A stretch of DNA of 13,192 nt from an uncultured bacterium (GTDB lineage: Bacteria > Cyanobacteriota > Vampirovibrionia > Gastranaerophilales > Gastranaerophilaceae): the NCBI GenBank assembly GCA_945910925.1, contig CAMDZX010000039.1, positions 1 through 13,192 on the forward strand, read 5' to 3'. The translations under genes and the position numbers were made by a program. How positions within the stretch are numbered: position 1 is the first letter of the stretch; each line of letters starts with the position of its first letter. The notes beneath the pieces are model-generated. The model worked only from the letters and a program-made list of their open reading frames with translations, had not been told where the DNA came from and made no database searches. Positions 1-6,216 of the stretch are shown piece after piece.

Positions 1-587
1 TGTTCGGTCACTGGTGGTTTGAAGGTGTTGAATTTATTAAACAGGTTATTAAGAAATTCAACAACTACTTACCTGAAGTGGAAAGACTAACTGCGGGTGA
101 GTATATTGAAAAGTATCCGCCATCAGAAGCTATTCAAATCCCTGAAAGTTCTTGGGGACAAGGCGGTCATTTCTATGTATGGCAAAACCACTTGACAGAA
201 TGGATGTGGCCTATTATTCACTCTTGTGAAAAACGTATTACATCTATCGCTGCAAAATATGAAACTATACCTGAAGATAAATTGTTGCATAGAGCGTTGA
301 ATCAAATGGCAAGAGAAAATCTGCTCCTACAAAGTTCGGACTGGCCGTTCCTGATTACGACATGGCAAGCTAAAGATTATGCAACAGACAGATTCAGAGA
401 ACATGTTGAGAGATTTGAAACAATATGCGATATGATTGAATCTGGTAATATTGACGATGCAAAACTTCAAGAAATCGAAAGTATAGACAACTGTTTCCCT
501 GTTATAGATTATAGAGTATATCTTCCGATAGAAGAAGGTGTAATTCCTCAACAGGAAAAGAAGCTTGCACCGTTATACGTAGACTAG
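1..587 (+). CDS. GH57/DUF1957-type 1,4-alpha-glucan branching enzyme, C-terminal fragment
   Basis: This is the 3' part of a gene that begins before the window. The frame is open from base 3 and gives 194 residues to the TAG at 585. The first visible residues, FGHWWFEG, match the conserved region near the end of the GH57 catalytic barrel; in this family the acid/base Asp is expected a few residues earlier, outside the window. The segment WGQGGHFYVWQN, followed by a Trp-rich helix, fits the C-terminal DUF1957 domain. Family members transfer alpha-glucan chains to make alpha-1,6 branches in glycogen, in the cytoplasm. An internal GTG at 78 could look like a start, but the homology continues upstream of it, so it is not one. 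Transcription ends at the hairpin at 609-648. Family assignment is fairly sure; branching rather than another GH57 activity is inferred. Confidence 0.8.
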   Translation, partial: FGHWWFEGVEFIKQVIKKFNNYLPEVERLTAGEYIEKYPPSEAIQIPESSWGQGGHFYVWQNHLTEWMWPIIHSCEKRITSIAAKYETIPEDKLLHRALNQMARENLLLQSSDWPFLITTWQAKDYATDRFREHVERFETICDMIESGNIDDAKLQEIESIDNCFPVIDYRVYLPIEEGVIPQQEKKLAPLYVD

Positions 588-608
588 AATAAAATAAAAA
601 TAACCATT

Positions 609-648
609 AAAAAGAGGATGTCCCTGTTTTTGTGTCATCCTCTTTTTT
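609..648. terminator. Bidirectional intrinsic terminator
   Basis: A 12-bp stem pairs 609-620 (AAAAAGAGGATG) with 636-647, around a 15-nt loop, with a T-run on the 3' side and an A-run on the 5' side. It therefore works as a rho-independent terminator in both directions: for the branching enzyme gene on the plus strand and for the subtilase gene that ends at 650 on the minus strand. Confidence 0.9.
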
Positions 649-649
649 G

Positions 650-1756
650 TTATAAAATACCTTCCATCATATCGTTTAACGAAACTTTACCAACCCTTAT
701 CGGTGTTGAATAAGAAGTGCCTGCAATAGGACGTAGCAGTTGTTTGTTCTTTTCATTATAAGGTAAATCCGTTCCGGGTTGTCCGGTTATATTTATTCCG
801 ATAATCTTACCATTTTCTTTTACTAATCTACCTTGAAAATTTCGTTGTTCATAATGCTGAGTAAATATTGAATTTCTTGATGCAGAATCTGAAGCAACAG
901 AGACTTTATTACCTTGTTTTGTTAAAGAACCAACTCCCTCAACACCATCAATTGCCAGTAAATAATTAACTTTTTCTTTTGGATTGTCTATTTCGTTTCC
1001 GGCACTTACAAATATGCGGGTACCTTTTTTATTGATTGAGCTTAGGATTTTAGGAGTTAGGAAATTTTCTTGGGTTAAGAATGTTTCAATGGTTGTTTTT
1101 TGTTTAATCCCATTTTGGGTAGAAAGTTTCCCTATTTCACACATTGAAGCCTCTGAAAGACTAATATAATGTATATTTTCTCCATTTTGTACTCGTTTTT
1201 CCAGCTCTTGTAATCTTTTAATCATTAAGTTAGCAGGCAGATAACCTCTATATTTTATCTGTTCAAAAATATTTTTTTTGTGTTCAACTCGTTCTATTGT
1301 TGCAAAAGGATTTGTTCGGCGTAAATATGTTTCAACAATTTCACCGTGAGATACAAATTTAGGGAATTTTAGTTTTAGAAGATTTCTTAATCCTCCAAGA
1401 CTCTTGAATTGGTCAATAATAACTATCGTTTTATTAGGTAGTAGTGCATTCTTAATGAATTCACCTTCCGAAGATAAAATTCTTACATTAACACCTTCTT
1501 TAGAACGACCTTCTTCCAGAAGATGATAAACCTTACCGTCTTTTGGATTTACCCAGCGTGCTCTTTTATACGTATCTTCAATTTTTTTTGAAGTTAGTCT
1601 TATTAAGTCCTCAGCAGTCGCTTTTGGAAAAGAATATTCCAGTTTATCACTTGCCAATTCTTTAATGGCTGCTTTGTTCAGTGCACGTGCAGTTTTGCCG
1701 ATTTTGCCGACAAAAACCTTTGTAATATCTGCTGCACCATTTAGTGATAAACTCAA
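650..1756 (-). CDS. Subtilisin-like (S8 family) serine protease without signal peptide
   Basis: The 368-residue protein carries a recognisable but divergent subtilase triad. Candidate residues are Asp115 in TIVIIDQF, His137 in VSHGEIVETYL, the oxyanion Asn254 in FVSAGNE and nucleophile Ser348 in AGTSYSTP. Order and motif context match family S8, which cleaves peptide bonds. The first ~100 residues match nothing I know and may be a prodomain or substrate-binding region. There is no signal peptide or membrane segment, so it looks cytoplasmic. Only 20 residues follow Ser348, shorter than the usual helical end of the fold. The start is TTG at 1756, chosen because AAAGGAG lies 6 nt upstream and no better in-frame start exists. 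It is transcribed alone, towards the branching enzyme gene, with a shared terminator. Activity and substrate are unknown. Confidence 0.75.
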   Translation of the reverse strand: MSLSLNGAADITKVFVGKIGKTARALNKAAIKELASDKLEYSFPKATAEDLIRLTSKKIEDTYKRARWVNPKDGKVYHLLEEGRSKEGVNVRILSSEGEFIKNALLPNKTIVIIDQFKSLGGLRNLLKLKFPKFVSHGEIVETYLRRTNPFATIERVEHKKNIFEQIKYRGYLPANLMIKRLQELEKRVQNGENIHYISLSEASMCEIGKLSTQNGIKQKTTIETFLTQENFLTPKILSSINKKGTRIFVSAGNEIDNPKEKVNYLLAIDGVEGVGSLTKQGNKVSVASDSASRNSIFTQHYEQRNFQGRLVKENGKIIGINITGQPGTDLPYNEKNKQLLRPIAGTSYSTPIRVGKVSLNDMMEGIL

Positions 1757-1776
1757 AATTTACTCCTTTGGGATAA

Positions 1777-1782
1777 ATTATA
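1777..1782 (-). promoter_or_regulatory. Candidate -10 element of the subtilase gene
   Basis: The minus strand reads TATAAT here, about 20 nt before the TTG start, which would give a very short leader containing AAAGGAG. No convincing -35 hexamer lies 16-18 nt upstream, so this is a moderate call. Confidence 0.35.
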
Positions 1783-1849
1783 TTCTACACAGTACATATA
1801 AAACATCTGATAAGAAAAAATTGCCTTTTTGTTTAGTTACGTTAAGTTT

Positions 1850-1878
1850 TTGATTTATATTTTATTCTTTTATATGAT
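1850..1878 (+). promoter_or_regulatory. Candidate sigma-70-type promoter of fliPQR
   Basis: TTGATT at 1850-1855 and TATGAT at 1873-1878 are separated by 17 nt. The predicted start near 1885 leaves a leader of about 29 nt before fliP. I see no sigma-28-like flagellar promoter, so the block may be read by the housekeeping polymerase. Confidence 0.5.
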
Positions 1879-1913
1879 AGTAAAGGAGAGGTTTTATAGG
1901 AATAGTATGAAAT

Positions 1914-2672
1914 ATGAATAGACAATTAAAATATATTCTGTTAGGTTTTCTAATATCATTGTTGACCGTAGCTCCTGTATGTGCGGCTCCTGTTTCATTC
2001 CCTAATATAAATATTGGGATGAAGCCGGCGAATACTCCTCAGGATTTTACAAACGGTATTCAAATTATCATATGGTTAACAATTTTAACATTGGCGCCAA
2101 GTATTTTTATTATGACGACGTCATTTGTTCGAATTGTAATTGTATTGTCGTTAACCCGTCAGGCGATGGGGGTAAACTCATTACCGCCTAATCAGGTTAT
2201 TACGAGTTTAGCGCTGATTTTAACGTTTTTTGTTATGTCACCGACTTTGAATCAAATTAATGATAAAGCATTACAACCGTATATGAAAAATGAGATTACA
2301 CAACAGGCTGCAATAGATAGAGCCATTGTCCCTATTCGTGATTTTATGTTTAAACAAACTAACGAAAAAGAGCTTGCATTGTTTGTCAGAATGGGGAAAT
2401 TGGAAAAACCAAAGAATAAGGATGATGTTCCTACTTATTGTCTTATTCCGGCATTTATTCTTAGTGAACTTAAAACCGCATTTACGATTGGATTTGTAAT
2501 TTATCTTCCTTTTTTGATTATAGATATTGTTGTATCCTCAGTACTTGTATCAATGGGGATGATGTTCTTACCGCCAACTATGATTGCGCTACCTTTTAAA
2601 CTGATAATGTTTGTACTTGTTGACGGCTGGTATTTAATTATCAAATCGCTTGTTGAAGGATTTGTGAGGTAG
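1914..2672 (+). CDS. fliP: Flagellar type III export protein FliP
   Basis: The 252-residue protein is the usual length for FliP, a core subunit of the FliPQR export gate that passes flagellar subunits across the inner membrane. Residues 1-25 form a signal peptide ending CAAP, typical of FliP rather than the injectisome homologue SctR. The central block (FIMTTSFVRIVIVLSLTRQA, then LPPNQV and LTFFVMSP) and the C-terminal block around LPFKLIMFVLVDGW are family signatures in membrane helices. ATG 1914 is the first possible start because a stop codon lies just upstream in frame. The Shine-Dalgarno is poorly placed: AGGA at 1898 is 12 nt away and AAAGGAG at 1882 is further. The tiny frame ATG AAA TAT GAA TAG at 1907 overlaps the start. 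It heads a fliP-fliQ-fliR operon, with 3 nt to fliQ. Confidence 0.95.
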   Translation: MNRQLKYILLGFLISLLTVAPVCAAPVSFPNINIGMKPANTPQDFTNGIQIIIWLTILTLAPSIFIMTTSFVRIVIVLSLTRQAMGVNSLPPNQVITSLALILTFFVMSPTLNQINDKALQPYMKNEITQQAAIDRAIVPIRDFMFKQTNEKELALFVRMGKLEKPKNKDDVPTYCLIPAFILSELKTAFTIGFVIYLPFLIIDIVVSSVLVSMGMMFLPPTMIALPFKLIMFVLVDGWYLIIKSLVEGFVR

Positions 2673-2675
2673 GGT

Positions 2676-2948
2676 ATGAATCAAGAAATTATTATTACAC
2701 TTCTTCAAAAAGCTTTTGTTCTGGTTTTAGAGGTTTCTGTACCGATACTTTTAACGGGTATGGTATTGGGTTTATTGGTTAGTGTATTTCAAACAGTTAC
2801 GCAAATCCAGGAATCTACATTAACGTTTGTTCCTAAAATTATAGGTAGCGTTGTTGTGTTGGTTATCTTGCTTCCTTGGATGTTTAACCTGTTTATCTCT
2901 ACGTTCAACGAATTTATGGATACACTACCGAGATTGTTAGGTGCATAA
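2676..2948 (+). CDS. fliQ: Flagellar type III export protein FliQ
   Basis: This small 90-residue integral membrane protein has two hydrophobic helices joined by the conserved FQTVTQIQESTLTFVPKI loop, the hallmark of FliQ. Four FliQ copies are known to assemble with five FliP and one FliR in the helical export gate. The length is normal for the family. Translation starts at ATG 2676, preceded by a GAGGTAGGG Shine-Dalgarno that lies across the fliP stop codon, so expression is probably coupled to fliP. Its TAA stop shares one base with the fliR start (TAATG), which again suggests coupled translation. The SctS homologue of injectisomes is similar, but the signal-peptide-bearing FliP next door favours the flagellar assignment. 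Confidence 0.95.
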   Translation: MNQEIIITLLQKAFVLVLEVSVPILLTGMVLGLLVSVFQTVTQIQESTLTFVPKIIGSVVVLVILLPWMFNLFISTFNEFMDTLPRLLGA

Positions 2949-3727
2949 TGTATAGTTTATTTGACATATTTTCACCTGCAAATATAATTTTGTTTATTGC
3001 AATACTAACCAGATTGAGCGGTTTATTTGCGTCTGCACCTTTATTTTCGACTTTTCCAATGCCTCAACAGTTAAAAATATGGTTAAGTGCTGCGATTGCA
3101 TTTTTAATTTTTCCGTTGATTCAATCAAAGATTCAATTCATTGCACCGACTTCTGTGCCTGAGTTAACAATTATTTTATTTAAAGAATTTCTCATAGGTT
3201 TTGCAATAGGCTACTGTGCAAATGTTTTGTTTATTGCAATAGAACTTGGTGCAAATATGTTTTCAATCCAGATGGGGTTATCTGCGGATATGGCATTAAA
3301 CCCTATGTCGGGAGGGTCATCACCTGTTATAACACAAATGTATACTTGGATGATGACAATGGTATTTATCTCAATAAATGCGCATCACTGGTTGTTTTCG
3401 GCACTGTATAACAGCTTTCAGGCAATGCCGATAGGATACGGTTTTGCATTCTCGCCGGAAGTTGTGCAACAAATTGTTTTTATGATTAGCCAAATTTTTG
3501 TAATAGGTTTAAAGATTGCACTACCTATTTTCGGAGTCCTTTTTATTACGGATGTTCTTTTAGGTTTTACTTCTAAAGTAATGCCTCAAATGAACATATT
3601 TATGGTATCAATTCCTTTAAAAATATATCTGGGCTTGATGTTGTCAATAATGTTTGTTCAGCCGATTATTGAGTATTTGAATATTCTCATTCCCAAATTT
3701 ATGCAAAGTATTATGGCTATATTTTAG
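2948..3727 (+). CDS. fliR: Flagellar type III export protein FliR
   Basis: The 259-residue, very hydrophobic protein has about six membrane helices and the FliR pattern: an N-terminal LTRLSGLFASAPLF segment, a cytoplasmic-facing KEFLIGFAIGY segment, and MGLSADMALNPM in the middle. FliR is the single-copy subunit that completes the FliPQR export gate and contacts FlhB. The start codon overlaps the fliQ stop by one base. In many genomes flhB follows fliR or is fused to it. Here no flhB follows; instead there is about 300 bp of AT-rich intergenic DNA, so flhB and flhA must lie elsewhere if the organism swims. Confidence 0.95.
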   Translation: MYSLFDIFSPANIILFIAILTRLSGLFASAPLFSTFPMPQQLKIWLSAAIAFLIFPLIQSKIQFIAPTSVPELTIILFKEFLIGFAIGYCANVLFIAIELGANMFSIQMGLSADMALNPMSGGSSPVITQMYTWMMTMVFISINAHHWLFSALYNSFQAMPIGYGFAFSPEVVQQIVFMISQIFVIGLKIALPIFGVLFITDVLLGFTSKVMPQMNIFMVSIPLKIYLGLMLSIMFVQPIIEYLNILIPKFMQSIMAIF

Positions 3728-3745
3728 GACCGATTGGGCTAAAAT
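3721..3745 (+). terminator. Weak hairpin at the end of fliR
   Basis: ATTTTAG (3721-3727) pairs with CTAAAAT (3739-3745) around an 11-nt loop that can itself form two G-C pairs. No T-run follows, so this is at best a weak terminator or an RNA-end stabilising hairpin. It is the only hairpin I see after fliR. Confidence 0.25.
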
Positions 3746-3883
3746 TAGACAAATACAATTGTTAAGTACTTGAGTGCCTGAGTAAATGAGTGGTAATAAT
3801 TTTATTGGTGGTTTAATAAAAACAATCCAAAGAGCTATATAACCTTTAATTATAAAAATATCTTTAATAATACATGCCTGTTT

Positions 3884-3946
3884 TGTAACAAAAAAAATCC
3901 AATTATTATTGAACTTTCATCCTATATTTTTTCTTTTTGTAACAAA
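3884..3946 (+). repeat. Two TGTAACAAA direct repeats upstream of the 50-codon gene
   Basis: TGTAACAAA occurs at 3884-3892 and 3938-3946, with start positions 54 bp apart (about five helical turns). The second copy extends to TGTAACAAATTTG, identical to 6123-6135 upstream of another orphan small gene. It may be a regulator binding site. I do not recognise the regulator. Confidence 0.5.
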
Positions 3947-3983
3947 TTTGAGAAAAAGATTAAAGAATATGGAAATTTATCCG

Positions 3984-3999
3984 TTATGTAATTATGTAA
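3984..3999 (+). repeat. Tandem 8-bp repeat TTATGTAA
   Basis: Two perfect adjacent copies of TTATGTAA occupy 3984-3991 and 3992-3999, some 40 bp before the 50-codon gene. They could be part of its promoter or operator, or a chance slip in AT-rich DNA. Confidence 0.5.
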
Positions 4000-4036
4000 T
4001 AAGTATCGTCTACTAAGTTAATGTGAGGAATAGAAC

Positions 4037-4189
4037 ATGGATTTTAATCAAAACTTTCAATTTGTAAGTTCAACAGACTCTTTGGCAGAACACGATCTGA
4101 AAAAAGAAGTAACAGTTGAACTATCATCACTTTTTGACAGCGTAATGTCAACAGTAGTAGATTATTTTGAGGAGGCAATAGTAGCATAG
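4037..4189 (+). CDS. Small acidic orphan protein (50 aa)
   Basis: I do not recognise this protein. It starts at ATG 4037, has a good Shine-Dalgarno (GAGGA, 7 nt upstream), runs 50 codons to TAG 4187 and is followed by a hairpin, so the unit looks complete and translated. It has ten Asp/Glu against two Lys and no Cys. A polar N-terminal third (MDFNQNFQF) leads into a probable amphipathic helix from about residue 20 to the end, with spaced Val, Leu, Phe and Ile (SLFDSVMSTVVDYFEEAIVA). There is no signal peptide or membrane span. It is a monocistronic gene between fliR and a convergent thioredoxin gene. Its upstream region shares TGTAACAAA elements with the 79-codon gene at 6274, hinting at common control. 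Function is unknown. Confidence 0.65.
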   Translation: MDFNQNFQFVSSTDSLAEHDLKKEVTVELSSLFDSVMSTVVDYFEEAIVA

Positions 4190-4218
4190 ATTTGGACAAT
4201 TGAATAGTTGGATTTTGA

Positions 4219-4248
4219 AAATGGCGGGTTATATAATTCCCGCCATTT
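4219..4248. terminator. Hairpin between convergent genes
   Basis: A 10-bp stem with a G-C-rich core pairs 4219-4228 (AAATGGCGGG) with 4239-4248 around a 10-nt loop. The 3' T-runs are short on both strands (CATTTATG forward, CATTTTC reverse). It most likely terminates both the 50-codon gene and the thioredoxin-like gene on the minus strand. Confidence 0.75.
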
Positions 4249-4255
4249 ATGTATT

Positions 4256-4552
4256 CTAAATAAATTTTGTAAGTATATTCATCAGTTCAAATTTATTTTT
4301 GTATCCTGAAAATTTACTTATTTCTTTTCCGTTTTTGAATAATATAAAGGTCGGAAAACCCATTACTCCGTATTGTGAAACTAAATTAGGGTTTTTATCT
4401 CCGTCGACTTCACCAACCCATATATCTGGAAGTTCTCTAAATACTTCTTTTTGCCGTTGGCAGTAACTGCACCACTTTGCAGAGAATACTACAAGCTTTA
4501 AGCCGTTCTCGATTTCTTTTTGTATATTGTTTGAATCTAAATTTACTATCAT
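4256..4552 (-). CDS. Thioredoxin-family protein with CSYC active site
   Basis: The 98-residue protein is a single thioredoxin fold without a signal peptide, so it is cytoplasmic. It has the strand FSAKW before the redox motif WCSYC (Cys28 and Cys31) and the cis-proline region MGFPTFILFKNG (Pro67). Such proteins reduce or exchange disulfides. The dipeptide between the cysteines is Ser-Tyr rather than the Gly-Pro of classical thioredoxin, and the buried Asp before FWA is replaced by a hydrophobic residue, so redox potential and partner probably differ from housekeeping TrxA. A GAGAGGG Shine-Dalgarno precedes ATG 4552. A promoter at 4570-4597 lies in the 62-bp gap after the DEFAE-repeat gene, with no terminator there, so it may also be read from that upstream operon. 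Confidence 0.9.
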   Translation of the reverse strand: MIVNLDSNNIQKEIENGLKLVVFSAKWCSYCQRQKEVFRELPDIWVGEVDGDKNPNLVSQYGVMGFPTFILFKNGKEISKFSGYKNKFELMNILTKFI

Positions 4553-4569
4553 AATGCCCTCTCTTTTTT

Positions 4570-4597
4570 ATGATAGTTCAAAGTATATTTTTGTCAT
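4570..4597 (-). promoter_or_regulatory. Promoter of the thioredoxin-like gene
   Basis: On the minus strand, ATGACA (4597-4592) and TATCAT (4575-4570) are 16 nt apart; each matches the sigma-70 consensus at five of six positions. The predicted start lies just before the GAGAGGG ribosome binding site. Confidence 0.55.
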
Positions 4598-4614
4598 TAT
4601 ACAATCGGGTTAAT

Positions 4615-5328
4615 TTATTGCATTTCATAATAAACTGTATAGATTTCTTTGGTTGAGAGTTTCGCATGCCCGCCCCTAATCAAAACCAACGGATATCCTG
4701 CTGCCCAAAACGCTATATTTCCAGCTTGATATATAGGATAAATCCACCAAGAACGGTTTGCACCATGTTTTTTAATCCTTCCGTAAAAGTTTATATTTTC
4801 ATTGTTTTTTACGACAAAATTATCAACCACCAAATCTGCAGGAGTTCCCATTAAATCATTCGGCGATATCGTTTCAACCCTGCCGATAACTTCGGAATCT
4901 TTTGGAAGAATATATTTCCCAAGATTTATAGATTTTATTGTTTTGAATAAAATCAAATCGCCTTCTTTTACCCCATCATTTTTTGTTGTTAGGTTTTGAG
5001 ATATTTTTAATTGTACCGGGATTGGTGCAATTGAGTAATTATACTTTGTTTTAACTTTTGCCGGTTTTATTTTTTTCTTATCAAGTTTTAGTGCAATTTC
5101 ATCTATAACGCGCTCTTTTTTTACACTCAATGGAATGATACTGTTCTTAGGAGTATATTTTTCTGCAAACTCATCTTCAATTTTAACTTTTGAATTGTCA
5201 AATTGTTCAATAGGTGTCGGAGTAAGAGTTTCTTCTGCAAATTCATCCACAATTAAAGGTGCTGCACTTAGCGGAAGTGCAGTTGCAATTTGCACACAAA
5301 TACAAAATGTTAATAGTTTTGTTATCAT
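4615..5328 (-). CDS. Exported protein of unknown function with DEFAE repeats
   Basis: I do not recognise a named family. The 237-residue protein begins with a signal peptide (hydrophobic residues 5-22, ending PLSAAP), so it acts outside the cytoplasm. The next ~60 residues hold a short repeat: VDEFAEE at 27-33, EDEFAEK at 51-57 and a decayed IDEIALK at 75-81, separated by Pro-rich and Lys-rich linkers. Residues about 104-235 look like one folded beta-rich domain: a GDLILFKT strand, a turn at ILPKDSEVIGRVE, an aromatic segment (RSWWIYPIY) and a final RGGHAK motif. The Gly-and-strand pattern faintly recalls the C-terminal beta domain of TrbI/VirB10 proteins, but I would not assign it. Its ATG overlaps the stop of the M48-like gene by 4 bp (ATGA), so the two are translationally coupled and probably work together. 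Confidence 0.75.
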   Translation of the reverse strand: MITKLLTFCICVQIATALPLSAAPLIVDEFAEETLTPTPIEQFDNSKVKIEDEFAEKYTPKNSIIPLSVKKERVIDEIALKLDKKKIKPAKVKTKYNYSIAPIPVQLKISQNLTTKNDGVKEGDLILFKTIKSINLGKYILPKDSEVIGRVETISPNDLMGTPADLVVDNFVVKNNENINFYGRIKKHGANRSWWIYPIYQAGNIAFWAAGYPLVLIRGGHAKLSTKEIYTVYYEMQ

Positions 5329-6035
5329 TTATATCTTACTTTTTTTGTTGATTTTGTTTCTATCTTTTGTTGTAGTTTTGCTCTGTTAGCACGTGAAGTT
5401 AACAGGAAGTTTTGATAATATATATTATCGCTGTAGTAGTTTGTAGCTAAGAAGGAAGGATATTTATTATAAATGTATTCATAAATTCTTGCCATCCTTC
5501 TTGAGGATAATGAATAACTGTCACCGCATTCGTATCTTCTTTGAGGAGTTGATTTGCATATATGAACAATTAAAGCAAGCGGATTGTATCCTGCTGCAAC
5601 CATATAATCTACGGCTTCTTTATCTGCTTTGTTGTTATATTTTTGCGGCTTTACCCAATAATCCAATAAAGAACCGTATCCTCTAAAGATACCATCATAA
5701 GAATCTACAGCCTGTGCAATCCTGCGACTCAATAATGCTGCAAGCTCATTATCATCACCTATATTAGCCATTTGCAGAGGAGTTACATATACTATCCATT
5801 GTAAATATAAGAACTTCAAATCAGTCCCGACATTGTATTCTTTTTGTCTCGGCAAATACCTGAAACAAACTCTCTGTTCAAGTCTGTTAGAGTTTAATAT
5901 TCTAAACCCGACCTTGTTTATTCTATCTTGTACCTGTGTTATGTCGTCTAAATTAAAGTTTTCAATGTATCCGGCTGCAAATGTCGGAGCTGTAAAAGCA
6001 AAAATTATTGCCAAAACTGTAATAAATTTTTTCAT
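5325..6035 (-). CDS. Exported M48-family peptidase homologue lacking catalytic residues (pseudopeptidase)
   Basis: The 236-residue protein has an N-terminal signal peptide (MKKFITVLAIIFAFTAPTFA). Its middle matches the core of M48 zinc metallopeptidases: NELAALLSRRIAQAV takes the place of the family's DELAAVLAHEIAHV-type helix, and NKADKEAVDYMVAAGYNP takes the place of the EAD...GYDP region. The zinc-binding HExxH is therefore RRIAQ, and the third ligand Glu is Lys. None of the required zinc or catalytic residues remains, so proteolysis is not expected; a binding or regulatory role is inferred. Conserved SRRMARIYEY and KYPSFL segments follow, then a basic tail. The start is taken as ATG 6035, with AGGTGAGG just upstream; a GTG at 6044 would add three residues but sits inside that Shine-Dalgarno. 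It is first in an operon with the DEFAE-repeat gene. Confidence 0.75.
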   Translation of the reverse strand: MKKFITVLAIIFAFTAPTFAAGYIENFNLDDITQVQDRINKVGFRILNSNRLEQRVCFRYLPRQKEYNVGTDLKFLYLQWIVYVTPLQMANIGDDNELAALLSRRIAQAVDSYDGIFRGYGSLLDYWVKPQKYNNKADKEAVDYMVAAGYNPLALIVHICKSTPQRRYECGDSYSLSSRRMARIYEYIYNKYPSFLATNYYSDNIYYQNFLLTSRANRAKLQQKIETKSTKKVRYK

Positions 6036-6055
6036 GTCCCTCACCTACCTCATTA

Positions 6056-6084
6056 ATTATATAATAAAAGATTTATATCAACAA
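6056..6084 (-). promoter_or_regulatory. Promoter of the M48-like / DEFAE operon
   Basis: On the minus strand, TTGTTG (6084-6079) and a perfect TATAAT (6061-6056) are 17 nt apart, just upstream of the ribosome binding site. The -35 is weak (TTG only) and the -10 is ideal. Confidence 0.55.
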
Positions 6085-6122
6085 CGGTTTAATGAGCTTA
6101 TATCTGTAAAACTTCCTTTATA

Positions 6123-6142
6123 TGTAACAAATTTGTAACAAA
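6123..6142 (+). repeat. TGTAACAAA direct repeats, one helical turn apart
   Basis: TGTAACAAA occurs at 6123-6131 and again at 6134-6142, an 11-bp period that puts both on the same face of the helix. The stretch TGTAACAAATTTG is repeated exactly at 3938-3950. The pair lies between the M48-like operon and the 79-codon gene and could control either. Confidence 0.55.
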
Positions 6143-6216
6143 ATCCTATAAAAAAGCAATTATTTATTATTTATATACTTTATATATACAAGGAAGACAA
6201 AATTAGGACAGGATAA

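Larger units (their letters stand above)
3728..4036. other. AT-rich intergenic region with repeats upstream of the 50-codon gene
   Basis: This 309-bp stretch has no convincing gene. It holds two copies of TGTAACAAA (3884-3892 and 3938-3946), a tandem TTATGTAA repeat (3984-3999), and a Shine-Dalgarno GAGGA at 4025-4029 serving the gene at 4037. An 18-codon frame at 3786-3842 has no good ribosome binding site. I could not place a clear promoter here because the sequence is too AT-rich to choose between weak matches. Confidence 0.6.

Noticed and set aside
78..80. GTG at 78 as start of the first gene
   Set aside because: The reading frame is open from base 3 and carries the conserved GH57 FGHWWFEG motif before it, so the gene begins outside the window.
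3786..3842. 18-codon frame encoding MSGNNFIGGLIKTIQRAI, which looks like an amphipathic, toxin-like peptide
   Set aside because: There is no Shine-Dalgarno or promoter in place, and so short a frame is expected by chance in intergenic DNA.
3884..3950. TGTAACAAA repeats as a CRISPR array, NtcA sites or CRP sites
   Set aside because: There are only two short copies with unequal spacing, and they do not fit GTA-N8-TAC or TGTGA-N6-TCACA.
4666..5389. Plus-strand frames opposite the DEFAE-repeat gene
   Set aside because: No ribosome binding sites and composition expected of an antisense frame; the minus-strand protein has a signal peptide and coupled neighbours.
6042..6044. GTG start for the M48-like protein
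   Set aside because: It lies inside the Shine-Dalgarno of ATG 6035 and leaves only a 3-nt spacing to the next GAGG.
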